The notes beneath the pieces were generated by a model. That model saw only the letters and a list, made by a program, of their open reading frames with translations. It did not search any database and had not been told where the DNA came from. DNA of 64,000 bases from Inonotus obliquus (taxonomy: Eukaryota; Basidiomycota; Agaricomycetes; Hymenochaetales; Hymenochaetaceae). Made by a program: the position numbers and the translations under genes. The stretch spans positions 930,001 through 994,000 of the forward strand of contig JAJHTX010000013.1 in assembly GCA_032164295.1 (NCBI GenBank), given 5' to 3'. The first letter of the stretch is position 1; every line of letters starts with the position of its first letter. This document shows, one piece after another, positions 21,250 to 31,253 of this stretch.

Positions 21250-22005
21250 CGACTGTATCAATGAGTTCATGTAACATGTCAACGAGCCAACATATCCTGT
21301 CTCCTTTATCAGGTCAGAGCTACACGAAGGCATCAGAACCGTACTGTGCATGAAAGGGAAAACCAACTTTACAAAGTTGTGCCATAGCACTCCCATTGGA
21401 TCCTCTAGGACATGCACAATAATGCCAACATCTGCCATCTCATCTTCGATTGTGGGACGACTGTAACCCTCTTGTATAGTAGACAGCTTCCTCAACTTGC
21501 TGAAACATGTAAAACCCCAACCGTACTCCTCAGCAATGAAACAATGGTGGGCATCTAGGGATAGCATTGGTCATCAGTCTGATTTGGGTCGTGCCCCGAC
21601 ATGCGAAAAGTGATGACTATTCGGATGGTAGGGGAAGTGCAAGACGTACGAGAAACGGTGTAGATGGTGGGGTCGGTGGGATTCGAGATGACAAGAGCGA
21701 ACTGAGCGCGTCCCTGCCATCCCTCTGGTGCTCTCTTTGGATCGGCAAAGTACAGACACACGGATACAGAATCGTTCGGTGGCACGTTTGAGTTACCAAA
21801 GAGATATAAAAGTATTCACCTAGTAAGACGTTCAGGTACCGGTGAAAGGTAAGGATGTACCAACAATGTCCCCCACACTCAAGCTCTGGACTGATTATCT
21901 TCTTCTTTATTTCCTCCAATTTGTCAGCCTCCAATGGTAAACGGCAAAATCTTTAACTTCATGCCCTAGATCTGGCATGTTCTTTGCTGTGAACACTGTA
22001 TCTAT
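21250..22005 (-). pseudogene. USP7-type deubiquitinase fragment (MATH and start of UCH domain)
   Basis: Reading the minus strand from about 22005: DLGHEVKDFAVYHWRLTNWRK, a one-base frameshift, KKIISPELECGGHCW, an intron (GTACAT...CTAG), a TGA where MATH proteins have Arg, then LLYLFGNSNVPPNDSVSV and PEGWQGRAQFALVISNPTDP. A second intron precedes AEEYGWGFTCFSKLRKL and VLEDPMGVLWHNF. After a third intron comes ETGYVGSLTCYMNSLIQS, the catalytic-Cys box with about five residues deleted. The preserved introns show capture from genomic DNA rather than cDNA. Non-functional: frameshift, stop, deletion and truncation after the Cys box. Confidence 0.8.
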
Positions 22006-22084
22006 AATTCAGAATGAATGAGTAAGTTTATCTGCACATACAGGCTCATCTCCATTGTAGCAACTAGAACAGCAGCTCAATATC

Positions 22085-22600
22085 TCTCATGGACACAGGT
22101 TCATCTTCGCCCTTACTGACCGCATACAAGCTTCAACAGTGCACCCACTCATTGCCTGCCTGTCGTCCTCTCATTGCCTGCCCATTGCCTGCCTATTACC
22201 TGCCCATTGCTCTCTCATTGCCCTCTCGTCGCCCTCTCATTGCCCGCCCATTGCCCACTCATTGCCCGTTCATCACCCGCTTAATATCTACCTGACCAAT
22301 ATTTATAATATCCGGTCTGACGATACCCTTATTGATTCTTAAAATATCACCCAAGTAGATATCTTGATTGATATTTAAAATATACGCCAAGTTGATATCT
22401 TAAATATCGATAAAAATATCAGTAAGAGGATTTTTTAAATATCTCGTGGATGGGGATATCCTTATTTATATTTAAAATATCGACACGTGAAATATATTAT
22501 AAGTATCGGCGCAGCCGGGACACTTATTGATATTTAAAATATCGGCAAAAAAATAATTTAAAATAGCGCCCCCTCCGATATTCTATTTTGCCTGCCATGT
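22085..22600 (-). repeat. Right terminal inverted repeat
   Basis: Read on the minus strand it starts CATGGCAGGCAAAATAG, then AT-rich TTTTAAATATC palindromes, then a GGGCAATGAG minisatellite (about 22130-22275), then TGCACTGTTGAAGCTTGTAT. This is the same order as the left arm at 9813-10174 plus 11737-11860. Confidence 0.65.
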
Positions 22601-22619
22601 ATTCCTCACAAATAAAGTG

Positions 22620-23490
22620 ACATGTGACGGAATTTTACCTTATCTAGTGAGATTCAATGCATCTTCCAATGCTCAGAACTCACCGAGTTTTCCAACAATT
22701 CTCATGTAAATGCACAAACCGTATTATTTCATGGTTATCTTCATTTTATTGAGAAAACATTCTCAAGAAATTGTCTAGTTCCTTAGATATGACCTAAATA
22801 ATGCTATATCTTAGCAGTGTTTTGTAAAATTCTGATTCTTTTTAGAAGATCTAAGTCTTTGACATCAAATACATGATAAATATACTTAACACCAGTTATT
22901 TTCGTGATGTGGAAGGGGGTACATGGAGTCGAATGTGTCTCTCAAAAACCGGTAATCGCTTGAGGATAAGCGAGCTCCGGCATGACGTGGCATGGACCGT
23001 GAGAAGTCTTGTTTCTTCTATAGGGCAGGGATTGCCACACCCCATGAAAAATGGTAACTGGCAATTCCCTATCGACGCGCGTCCCCATGTTTTTTCAGTT
23101 GGAGCTTACATATCCTCCATATTTGGTCAAAAATGGTGATCTGTATTTACCGGTTTTTTCTTTTCCACCTACGTCCCACCCAAGATCTGTAGTCAGTTGT
23201 CCCACACAAAATAAGCCCCTATGCAGGACTTATCATCAACTTAGATGTGAAAACCAACTATCACATGAAGTATTGCCTGCATATAGTAAGTATACTCTCC
23301 TACATTCTTTATTAACCAACATGCTAGACATAAAGGCAAGGTCTTCGGCTAAGCTACTGATTTATTATTGCTGTCAATAACTTATGGTATGCTAGCTAAA
23401 ATGGATGTTATCCTGCACGATTCTCCGGTCTGGATCTCCAGAGCTTTCTCAGCTAATTTTTTATGTAGATGATGTCCCTATATGCATATA
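22620..23490. repeat. Dispersed repeat R, two copies head to head
   Basis: The left arm (22620-23045, inverted) and right arm (23050-23490, direct) meet at CCATGAAAAATGG. The left arm matches 36186-36616 block by block (gagattcaatgca, gtgcacaaacc, aaaaaccggtaa, gggattgcca). The right arm matches 9210-9650. Element B inserted at its tail. Confidence 0.55.
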
Positions 23491-23492
23491 TG

Positions 23493-24958
23493 TGTTTATC
23501 TCCGTGGAGGGTTCGTTGATTCTTGATCGACGGACCAATCTGGCTAATTCCTCGGTTTGAGGGGTTAATCCAAATTCTACAATACTGGTTATGGAATTGC
23601 TAATCACCTTAGTGGACTGTGTAGCTGATCCGATCTGAAACAACTAGCAACTAACTAATATTGCAGTTGAACCTGATACTATAATCGTACAGTATTAAGT
23701 CGGCGTGAAGACGCGATTGTTATACTGATTGTTATTCACGATAAGGGAATATCGGGAATCGCACTACGTTGTGAGTAGCTCGTACCGTGCAGACAATAGG
23801 GAGAACAATCTAGTTGCAATCCGTATTTTTAGCTTCACTTCGATTTCACACAATCGGTTTAGTTCAGCCGTGTCGCTACTGGTAATTTACTGGCTCGCAA
23901 GTAATTGATGTTACGATTTAACTTAGGGACTTATGGTAGGGTCCCTTGACTTGGATTAAACTGCTAGGTCGGCTCTACGATGGCCTCCTTATAATACTAA
24001 TTTACATGTGTGACGTTACTACCTTGTTACTTACTGTTTATGGTATTTTATCTGTTTCTTCCTTTATGATACCTGGTCCGTGCTTTCTCTTTACTTCCTT
24101 CCTCATTTCACTACCTCTGTGTTACTAGCCTCTCTTTGATTAGTTTAGTGTAGTGGGCGGTACCATCTTGTAGATAGGTTTGATCCTTGTGTAGGTAACG
24201 GCACTTGATCTAATTCAGCTATTCTAGGTAATTGCTGAGTCATCTGTTCTTGTATTTCGGGTCTCGTTGGTATCGGTAGGATCGGTCGTGGTACAGTCAG
24301 CCAGTTTCGAATAGTTTGCACTCGTGTATATCCTGGCGTTGTCCTGGCGCGTTGTAGGTTTATCCCTTGTACTCCTTGTAGGTGTATTACTCCGCCGTAC
24401 TGTTCTACCTTTATTTCCATTATGGTATATCCATAAGGTAATCCTCGACTTATGTAATTCATTATCCAATGCCCCCAAGCATATGCAGTTCTCTCATTCG
24501 TTCCGGTTTGGTCTCGCTTGTAGGCAATGTCGACATCTACTATAGCTGCGTCGCATCGTTCGTGTCTTCCTTCCTGTGCTACGTTTCGTATTCCGATCAT
24601 CATTACAAAGCATCCGGCGTCGTAGGATAATACTCGTATCTCCCTTTCATAAGCCTTTTGCATTTGTTGGTTAGGGTCGTAGGTTAGTTCTACAAATCGA
24701 CGTCGTATCATTATGTCGGCTTGTCCGTTCATTATGTCTCCGTAAGTGATCTCTCTGATTAATTCTCGCATTAGTCCTCCAGCTAGTTCTTTAGCAGGGC
24801 GGCACGTGTTGCAACATCGTAATATATTGCTTCGCGGTGTCGGAGGAACGATAGGCTGTTCTAGTACTTGTATTACTGCCGCTAACCGCTCTTGTATCCA
24901 ACGTAGGACGCTCATAGTTATTGGCTTATTAATGATGGATAATACTACCTTTCTAACA
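23493..24958 (-). repeat. 3' LTR of element B
   Basis: 1466 bp; element sense TGTTAGAAAGG...GATAAACA. Differs from the 5' LTR at 24149 (C/T) and at two positions near 24848-24852. Confidence 0.9.
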
Positions 24959-25038
24959 CTCCCCCTTCTAGGAATGCATCTGACATAATCATAAGGAATG
25001 CATGACACATATTCTTTATTCATAATTCTTAAGCCCAT
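24145..25038 (-). CDS. Element B ORF5: 297-aa protein crossing PPT into 3' LTR
   Basis: ATG at 25038, in the internal region. The frame passes through the polypurine tract (encoding CIPRRGSVRK) into U3, where it continues as the 256-residue LTR ORF starting MSVLRWIQERLAAVIQVLEQ. Features: CCNTCRPAKE, IREITYGDIM, MMIGIRNVAQEG, VDVDIAYKRD, YAWGHWIMNYI, and a Pro/Gln-rich tail ending STRWYRPLH. No signal peptide or membrane span. The ATG lies six bases after the stop of ORF4 (TAG CTCAAA ATG), so termination-reinitiation is possible. The layout, an ORF overlapping PPT and U3, parallels lentiviral nef and MMTV sag by position only; no homology is claimed. Function unknown. Confidence 0.7.
   Translation of the reverse strand: MGLRIMNKEYVSCIPYDYVRCIPRRGSVRKVVLSIINKPITMSVLRWIQERLAAVIQVLEQPIVPPTPRSNILRCCNTCRPAKELAGGLMRELIREITYGDIMNGQADIMIRRRFVELTYDPNQQMQKAYEREIRVLSYDAGCFVMMIGIRNVAQEGRHERCDAAIVDVDIAYKRDQTGTNERTAYAWGHWIMNYISRGLPYGYTIMEIKVEQYGGVIHLQGVQGINLQRARTTPGYTRVQTIRNWLTVPRPILPIPTRPEIQEQMTQQLPRIAELDQVPLPTQGSNLSTRWYRPLH
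24959..24970 (-). other. Polypurine tract of element B
   Basis: AGAAGGGGGAG in element sense directly abuts the TGTTAG start of the 3' LTR; it would prime plus-strand synthesis. Confidence 0.75.
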
Positions 25039-25044
25039 TTTGAG

Positions 25045-25476
25045 CTAAAATTCTTCTACATTTGACGACCATAACTGAATGTCCACCCATATTTCGTCGT
25101 CTGCGTTCTGTTCTTCTTCTAGCGCTCTCTCCAGCGCTGCTCGATTTACTAACTCGTTTCTCATTTGTTCTCTCGCGGTCCTTCTTATCTCGTAGATTTC
25201 GTTTAATTGTTCCGGCGTCCAGTTATCGAAAATAAACTCGTCGTCGGTCCAGAACGTTTCGTGATCCCAGTGTGCTGGGTCGTTCGCTGCTGGCCAGTTT
25301 GCTCCCCACGTAGAGATGTCTCCCCAATCTTCATTTGAGGGCGCTGTTACGTTTGCCCATAGTTCTTCTTCTTGCGCCATTTGTTGCTCGGTTGGCCAGG
25401 GGATGAACGGCATCGGTATGTAATCGTCATCTTCATCTTCATCTTCATCTTCATCTTCATTTCCGTTCGCAAACAC
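25045..25476 (-). CDS. Element B ORF4: acidic protein
   Basis: Open frame of at least 143 codons with a (DE)n run encoded by a GAAGAT microsatellite, then MPFIPWPTEQQMAQEEELW and several Trp-rich acidic segments (DISTWGANWP, HWDHETFWTDDEF). The first ATG is at MPFIPW, about 22 codons in; the frame is open further upstream to about 25550, so a spliced start is possible. Very low pI. It lies between the small membrane ORF and ORF5. No family recognised. Confidence 0.5.
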   Translation of the reverse strand: MFANGNEDEDEDEDEDDDYIPMPFIPWPTEQQMAQEEELWANVTAPSNEDWGDISTWGANWPAANDPAHWDHETFWTDDEFIFDNWTPEQLNEIYEIRRTAREQMRNELVNRAALERALEEEQNADDEIWVDIQLWSSNVEEF

Positions 25477-25532
25477 TATCGGGTTTTGGTCTACGCCTTC
25501 TTCAGGCGGGTGATTTAATTCCTGATAGCTGG

Positions 25533-25676
25533 TTAACGGTTGCTATCTCTCTTATTGTAATGATTGCGCACCTGTCTCCCTATCCAAAATTGCATTCTCC
25601 ATTGTATTATCAGACTCATCATGATGACCAATCCAAACACTACTATCGCGAGTACAAGTTCTACGGTTTTCGACAT
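25533..25676 (-). CDS. Element B ORF3: 47-aa single-pass membrane peptide
   Basis: ATG at 25676 to TAA at 25535-25533. Begins MSKTVELVLAIVVFGLVIMM, a strong transmembrane helix, followed by a basic tail (RMQFWIGRQVRNHYNKRDSNR spread over the last 21 residues). It starts 95 bases after the pol stop. Its stop overlaps the start of the open frame of ORF4. Short, so it could be fortuitous, but helix plus basic tail is a coherent membrane-anchor pattern. A GTGCGC inside could be a splice donor joining it to ORF4. Confidence 0.4.
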   Translation of the reverse strand: MSKTVELVLAIVVFGLVIMMSLIIQWRMQFWIGRQVRNHYNKRDSNR

Positions 25677-25770
25677 TTTCGTTCGGCGTTGGTACTCGTG
25701 TTTAGGGTTCTGATGGCGGTGGTGAAAGGAATTGATAAGGATACTGGTATCTCGTCGGCGACTCTTTTCT

Positions 25771-28700
25771 TTATATACCCTGTTCCTCGTGTGAACCTGT
25801 AGGTTTCCGCTTCGTTAACCGTCTACTTCTTTGCCGGATGCGGCCTCCGTCCTTATCTCCTTCTATGGCATGATCAGGATTCACCCTGATGTTGTCGTCG
25901 TCTTCCTCCCAATGTTGTTCCTTGGATAGTGGACTTTTGACTCTTTGGTAGGTTTCTTCTAGATTACCCGTTCTCGATGAACCACTAGGATTGGTGCGTA
26001 ATGGGTTGTTTTCGTCATACGCGAAATCCTTTATTTTTATCGGGTTCCTGGTATTTATCATCCTTCTCTTGGCTGTTCGTTTTCCTTTCTCTTCGTTTTT
26101 TTCGTTATTCCTTCTAATCCATCCGTCGATGTAATTTGGCTTCTCCGCTTGTGGGTGTTTCTGATAGTATTCCTCGATCTTTTCCGTGGCGTTTCCTAGG
26201 TTCCCCAATGGTTCCCATGAGTCGTGTTCTGCCCCGTATCCCTTCCAATTTATTAAGAAGTAATATTTCCGTCCTGTTTTCCTTGAATTTAGTACTCTCT
26301 CTACTTCGTATTCGTCGTCCTCTATAATGACTGGATTCGAAGGTACTTCTTGGTCTTCCGTGGTGTTATCTACTATTCTATCTTGATATTTAATAAGATT
26401 GCCTGCATATAATACTGGATGTATGCGCATCTTCTTTGGTAATTCTAGTTCATAATTCAATGGCCCATGTTGTTTGATTATTCTATATGGTCCTAAATTC
26501 TTCGGCCCTATCTTCCTGCTGGGTACTACTATATTGTAGTTTCTAGCGTCTATCATTACCTTATCTCCTACCTTGAATTCTAATTCTGCTCTTCTATGTT
26601 TATCGGTGTATCTCTTCATTTGTTCATTTGACGCCATCAGCGCCTGTTCTGCTTGTTTCTGTACCTCCCATACCTTTTTAATATATTCTTGTGCGTCTGG
26701 TGCGTTCGCTTGCCCCATGGGCAATATTTCCAATTTCCTTCCATAAAGGAGTTCAAATGGTGACTTCTTTATTGCTGCGTGTACTCTATTATTATAAGCA
26801 AATTCTGCCATGTGGATGTACTGCGCCCAGTTATCTTGCGCTGTGTTTACGTAATGCCTTAAGTATTGTTCTAGTTCCTGGTTTACTCTTTCGCTTTGCC
26901 CATCTGTTTGTGGGTGATGTGCCGTGCTAAGTGCATTGTCGATATTCATGGCTTTATATACTTCTTGTGTAAAGTTGCTTGTAAACTGTGGACCTCTGTC
27001 GCTAGTAATTCTTTCTGGTAGTCCGTGTTTCGTAAATACGTGGTCCAATAGCATCTTCGCTGTTTTCTTACTGTCTGTTTCTTTAGTACAGGGAATAAAC
27101 GTTGCTATCTTTGAAAACCGGTCTACTACCACTAGCACCGCATCATAGCCCTCGCTTTCTGGAAGTCCTGTAATGAAATCCATGGTGATATGTTTCCATG
27201 GTCCCATTGGTATTTCCAATGGTTTCAGTGGTGGTTGTGTTCGTCCCCTCCTAGGTTTGTTCTTTTGACAAATGTGGCATGATGCAACATATTCCTTTAT
27301 TTCTTCTTTCATCTTCGGCCACCAATAGATTTCTTCTATTGCCGCTATCGTCTTGTCCGTTCCTGGATGTCCGCTCATTGGTGAGTCGTGGAAGGTGTAT
27401 AATACATCCCTTTTCCGATCCTGTCCGGGCATTAATTTATCGTTTGGCGGTACCATTCCCTCGCTCGTGCTGTTTCTAGCTTGTCGATCAAATATTTTTG
27501 GGTTGACGAATCTTTCTCTTGGTAATACGATCACGTCCTTGTTATCATTCTTTCCTTCGTCATATCCTGATCTTCTGGATAGCGCATCGGCCCTCGTGTT
27601 CTTGCTTCCTGGTCAATAATCAATTTTGAATTGATATCTACTTAGTACGTCCGTGACCCATCGGGCCTGTTTTCGTCTGACTCGTTGTGCTTTCATGAAG
27701 GTTTTCAGGTTCAACGCGTCGCATAGTACCATGATGGTATGTTTCGCTCCTTCTAAATGGTGTCTCCAGGTAGTTAGGGCGATTACAATTGCGTACAGTT
27801 CCTTTTCGGATACTGGCCAGTTCCTTTCAGTTGTTGTAAAGGATCTCGTGAGATAGGCAATAGGATGTAGTTTTCCTTCGTGTTCTTGTGATAATACTGC
27901 TCCCATGCCATAGTCCGATGCATCTGTTTCTACTACGAAGGCTTTATCATAGTCTGGTCTTCTTAGTATTGGTCCTGTGATTACGGCCTTTTTCAGGGCT
28001 TCAAACGACCTTTGTTGCTCTTCTCCCCACACAAAGGCTTGTTTCTTGGATTCTAGTTTCTTCATCGGCCTTGCTATTGCTGCATAGTCCTTGACAAATT
28101 TCCTATAGAAATTACAAAATCCTGTAAACTTTTTTATATCTCGTTTGTTTTGCGGTACTGGCCATTCTTCTATTGCTTTGAGCTTGTACGGGTCCATTTT
28201 TAATCCGTCCTTATTTACTATGAATCCTAAGTAGTCTAATTCTTGCTTGTTAAAGAAGCATTTTTCCGGTTTCAGATAGAAGTCTGCTCTTCGTATTCGA
28301 GCTAGTACTTTCCTCGTCTTTTGTAACAGTTCTTCCTTTGTTTCAGCATAGATAATGATGTCATCTAGATAAATCATCACTCCATGGTTCAACATGTCTC
28401 CAAATAGTTCGTTCATAGCTCGTTGAAAGACTGCTGGCGAATTCATCATTCCGAATTGCATTACCAATGGTTCAAATACTCCTTTATGTGTTCGGAATGC
28501 GGCCTTATGTTCGTCTCCTTCTTGGATTCGTATATTATTGTATCCTGATCGAAGGTCTAGCGTGGTGAACCATTTGGCCTTTCCCAAATTGTCGGGTAGC
28601 GTGTGCATAATGGGTATCGGGTATTGATCTACTTCACAAACTGCATTTACTGGTCGGTAATCTATTACCATTCTTGCCCCTGCATCCTTCTTTCCGACGA

Positions 28701-30336
28701 AGAATACCGGCATTGCGTACTTTGAAGTGGATCTCCTGATCCATCCTTTTGCCAAATTGTCTTCTATGAATTCTTCCACTGCCTTTTGTTCTAGTGGCGT
28801 TAGCGGATAAATGGTTCGTTTCGCTGTTGGTTCCTGTCCTTCTTTAAACACTATTTTCATATCCCATTGATTGTGCTTCGGTAGCCGTTTTGAATTGTTC
28901 TCGCTAAATATTTCCCCGAAATCCCATAGCTCCTTAGGCACCAAGGATTTCCAATGCTTAGTCGTTCCTATTTGTGATCGTCCTTGTTCCCTTGCTTTTT
29001 CCTGGGAGTACTTTTGTGCCATACTGCTATACTTATTTAATTTCTTAATTGCGGTTGTTTCCTGCTCGGTCCTTTCCTTTTTCATCCTGCTGTTTCGGCT
29101 ATAATCCCGGTTTTGGGGTTTTTGATCGTTTACTTGTACAGTTATTCTCATGTTTTGGTCGTATACCACCTCTTCTGGTTTAGTTTTGTTTTCCCGGGCC
29201 TTTTGGTAACTCGTTTTCCTCTCTCTAGTTATTCTACTTCCGCCTTGCCCTACTTGGTGCATTTTTGGCGGTGGTTGCGGTGGTAATCTTTTACTCGGTG
29301 TTTCCCCGGATATTATTTGTTCTATGCTTGGGAGTGCTATTTCCGTTCTTTCTGGTGATCTCGGCGGGTCTTCGAGATTTGTTTCCTCTAGTCTTTGCAG
29401 TTCTTCAGCTAATTTCCCAAAGTTTCTCAAGATTTGTTCTTGGAATTCGTCCCTTTCTTCCGTAGTTTCTTCTACTTCTTCGACTTCCTCTGGGTCGGAT
29501 TCGATTCCTTCTTGCAACTCCCTATACTGCATTACTGGTGCTGGCAATACTGTGACATCCTTAGGCGTTAGTGTGGTTGGCCGTATTCCTTCTGGAGGCA
29601 CCACAATCACCGCGGTTTGTACGGACCTTGGTGGTGGTGTCGGTAAATTCCCTAAGCTTGCCTTTCCCATGGTATTCCACCTTATTGTTAATCCCGTGTC
29701 TCCTTCGGATTCGGACCCTTCTTCGGAGTCTCTTCGCAGTGGAGATCTAATTTTACGGGATTTTCTTCTTCTTTTCTGTTGATATCGAGCCATTCTTTCC
29801 ATCGTTATCATACTCCGAGTTCCTAACAGCTTGGCTTCCCCAAATCTAGTTGTTACCTTACCCGTTTCCCAGTTTATGACTGGCTTATAGTTAGCTATCC
29901 AATCATTTCCTAATAAAAATTTGTCTCCTGTAGTTTCTACTACTGCGAGTTCCATATTTCCTCTTGATGCTCCGGTATCCACCCATGCTCTAACGCTTTC
30001 CTTCCACCCGTTATTCGTTAGCGTTCCATCTGCATTTCTAATTTGGGCAGGATTCTGTTTCTTTATCGTATCTAGTCCATATCGTTTGACGGTATTGGGA
30101 CTAATCGTTGTTAATACTGATCCTGAGTCGATCATTGCTGTTATTGGTAGGTTTCTCTTTCCCCCCTGACTGAGGTATATCCTCAGTTTTGGATGATCGG
30201 TATTTGGTTTTACCGGGGTCGTCCATCGGCGTTTCCATTTCGCTTTTACCCGCGACCATCTTCCTTCTGGTTTCGGTATGGTCCCTTTTCTTGCGCGCTG
30301 ATCAGCCGATTCGATCAGTCGCTTTCTTGAAAATCC
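25771..30336 (-). pseudogene. pol: pol of element B (PR-RT-RH-IN-chromodomain), one in-frame TGA
   Basis: Open in the -1 frame from the heptamer at 30336. Protease ITAMIDSGSVLTTISP; a long linker rich in Glu/Arg/Pro; RT with LDLRSGYNNIRI, FGMMNSPAVFQRAM and VMIYLDDIIIYAE; RNase H (VVETDASDYGMGAVL). Integrase has the zinc finger (HPGTDKT to CHICQKNK) and core MDFITGLPESEG, TSDRGPQFTS, TDGQSERVNQELE. Chromodomain EYEVERVLNSRKTGRKYYF to HDSWEPLGNLG. A TGA at 27615-27613 interrupts FKIDY*PGSKNT, where Gypsy RTs have Arg. Otherwise uninterrupted. Confidence 0.92.
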
Positions 30337-31253
30337 TCTTTAGGTTCTCTTTCTTTCTCGTTATCGCTAGCTTCGTTGGAGCCTTCATATTCCGATTCTT
30401 CTCCTATCAATCTTCTCTTGAATTTTTGATAGCCCGGTCTACTCGGAGGTTTTCCTTCTCGTGGTTTCACTCTGCATTCTCTGGCAATGTGACCTGGTTT
30501 ACCACATCTGTAACAACCCGTCGTATTCTTCGGTTTTTGGTTACTCCGGTACCTGGGTTTTCCTTTATTAGTCCTCTTCCTGAATTTTCGTACGTCTACG
30601 TCCATTGGGACTACATCGTCTTTTCTCCTCTGGGGTTTTTCCCAGTTGCTCGTGAAGGTCTTAGTTCTTGCCTTGGCGCCATATCTTGCGCCTTCTAGTG
30701 CTACTGCTCTGCTCATCCAGTTTGCTAGCGTCCATTTCGCGCTTTCCGTTTGTCCTGCTAATTGCGCATAAATATAATCTTTCATCCCTCTTCTGTATAA
30801 TACTGTAAGTGCCTTATCCGGTCATACTGCCTTATCTAATTCTGATACTATCTTTCCGAAATCGCTATTGTACTGCAATATGGAGCCTTCTTGTACAATA
30901 TTTACTAATTTATTCATTGCATCTTCTACAGGGTCGTAGTATTGTTTGTGGTTACTCCTTATGTAGGTCAAGAATTCTTCAAACGTTTCCCATACTTGCC
31001 CTTTTCCTATCATATCTAGCGGATTTGTTTTTAACGCTGTGCTTACCCACGTGGCAGCCTTCTCTTCCATGCATTGGCACATGATATAGGCTTTGTTACT
31101 ATCTGTTAGTGCCGCTTGTTTGTTGCTCTGATTTTGTGCATCCATCCATGCAAAATTACTAATCATTTTATTTATAAATACATCCACGTTCTCCTTATCT
31201 CTTCCTCTAAACTTCGGTGGTTTCTGCGACATACTCATTTGTAGGCTCGTCAT
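30315..31253 (-). pseudogene. gag: gag of element B, one in-frame TGA
   Basis: ATG at 31253 (MTSLQMSMSQKPPKFRGRD). Retrotransposon gag domain (VDVFINKMISNFAWMDAQNQ, WETFEEFLTYIRSNHKQYYD). TGA at 30824-30822 (LDKAV*PDKAL), then ALTVLYRRGMKDYIYAQLAG and a zinc knuckle CYRCGKPGHIAREC. It ends EDFQESD at 30317-30315, overlapping pol. Its start overlaps the end of ORF1 by 47 bases in another frame. Confidence 0.88.
30330..30336 (-). promoter_or_regulatory. Putative -1 frameshift heptamer, element B
   Basis: G GAT TTT in gag phase, immediately upstream of the gag stop, with pol open in the -1 frame. Same heptamer and phase as in element A. Confidence 0.5.

Larger units (their letters stand above)
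9813..22600. mobile_element. Inverted-repeat transposon with captured gene fragments
   Basis: The two ends are inverted copies of the same ordered blocks. Block 1 is a terminal CAYGGCAGG plus AT-rich stretch, starting at 9813 and, inverted, at 22600. Block 2 is an array of palindromic TTTTAAATATC words. Block 3 is a GGGCAATGAG-type minisatellite. Block 4 is a unique block, TTGAAGC.TGTATGCGGTCAG (about 11822 and, inverted, about 22123). Removing the two retrotransposons nested inside leaves roughly 2.5 kb, holding a Nik1-like HAMP fragment and a USP7-like fragment. No transposase is visible, so it is probably non-autonomous. The CACGG-type terminus and subterminal repeats recall the CACTA/Plavaka group, but this is inference; no clear target duplication was found (TGT versus TAT). 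Confidence 0.6.

Noticed and set aside
21232..21300. On the + strand this region reads DCINEFM, resembling the next HAMP unit of the Nik1 fragment.
   Set aside because: The minus strand reads ETGYVG..TCYMNSLIQS, a far stronger match to the USP catalytic-Cys box, and continues in frame from the MATH exons.
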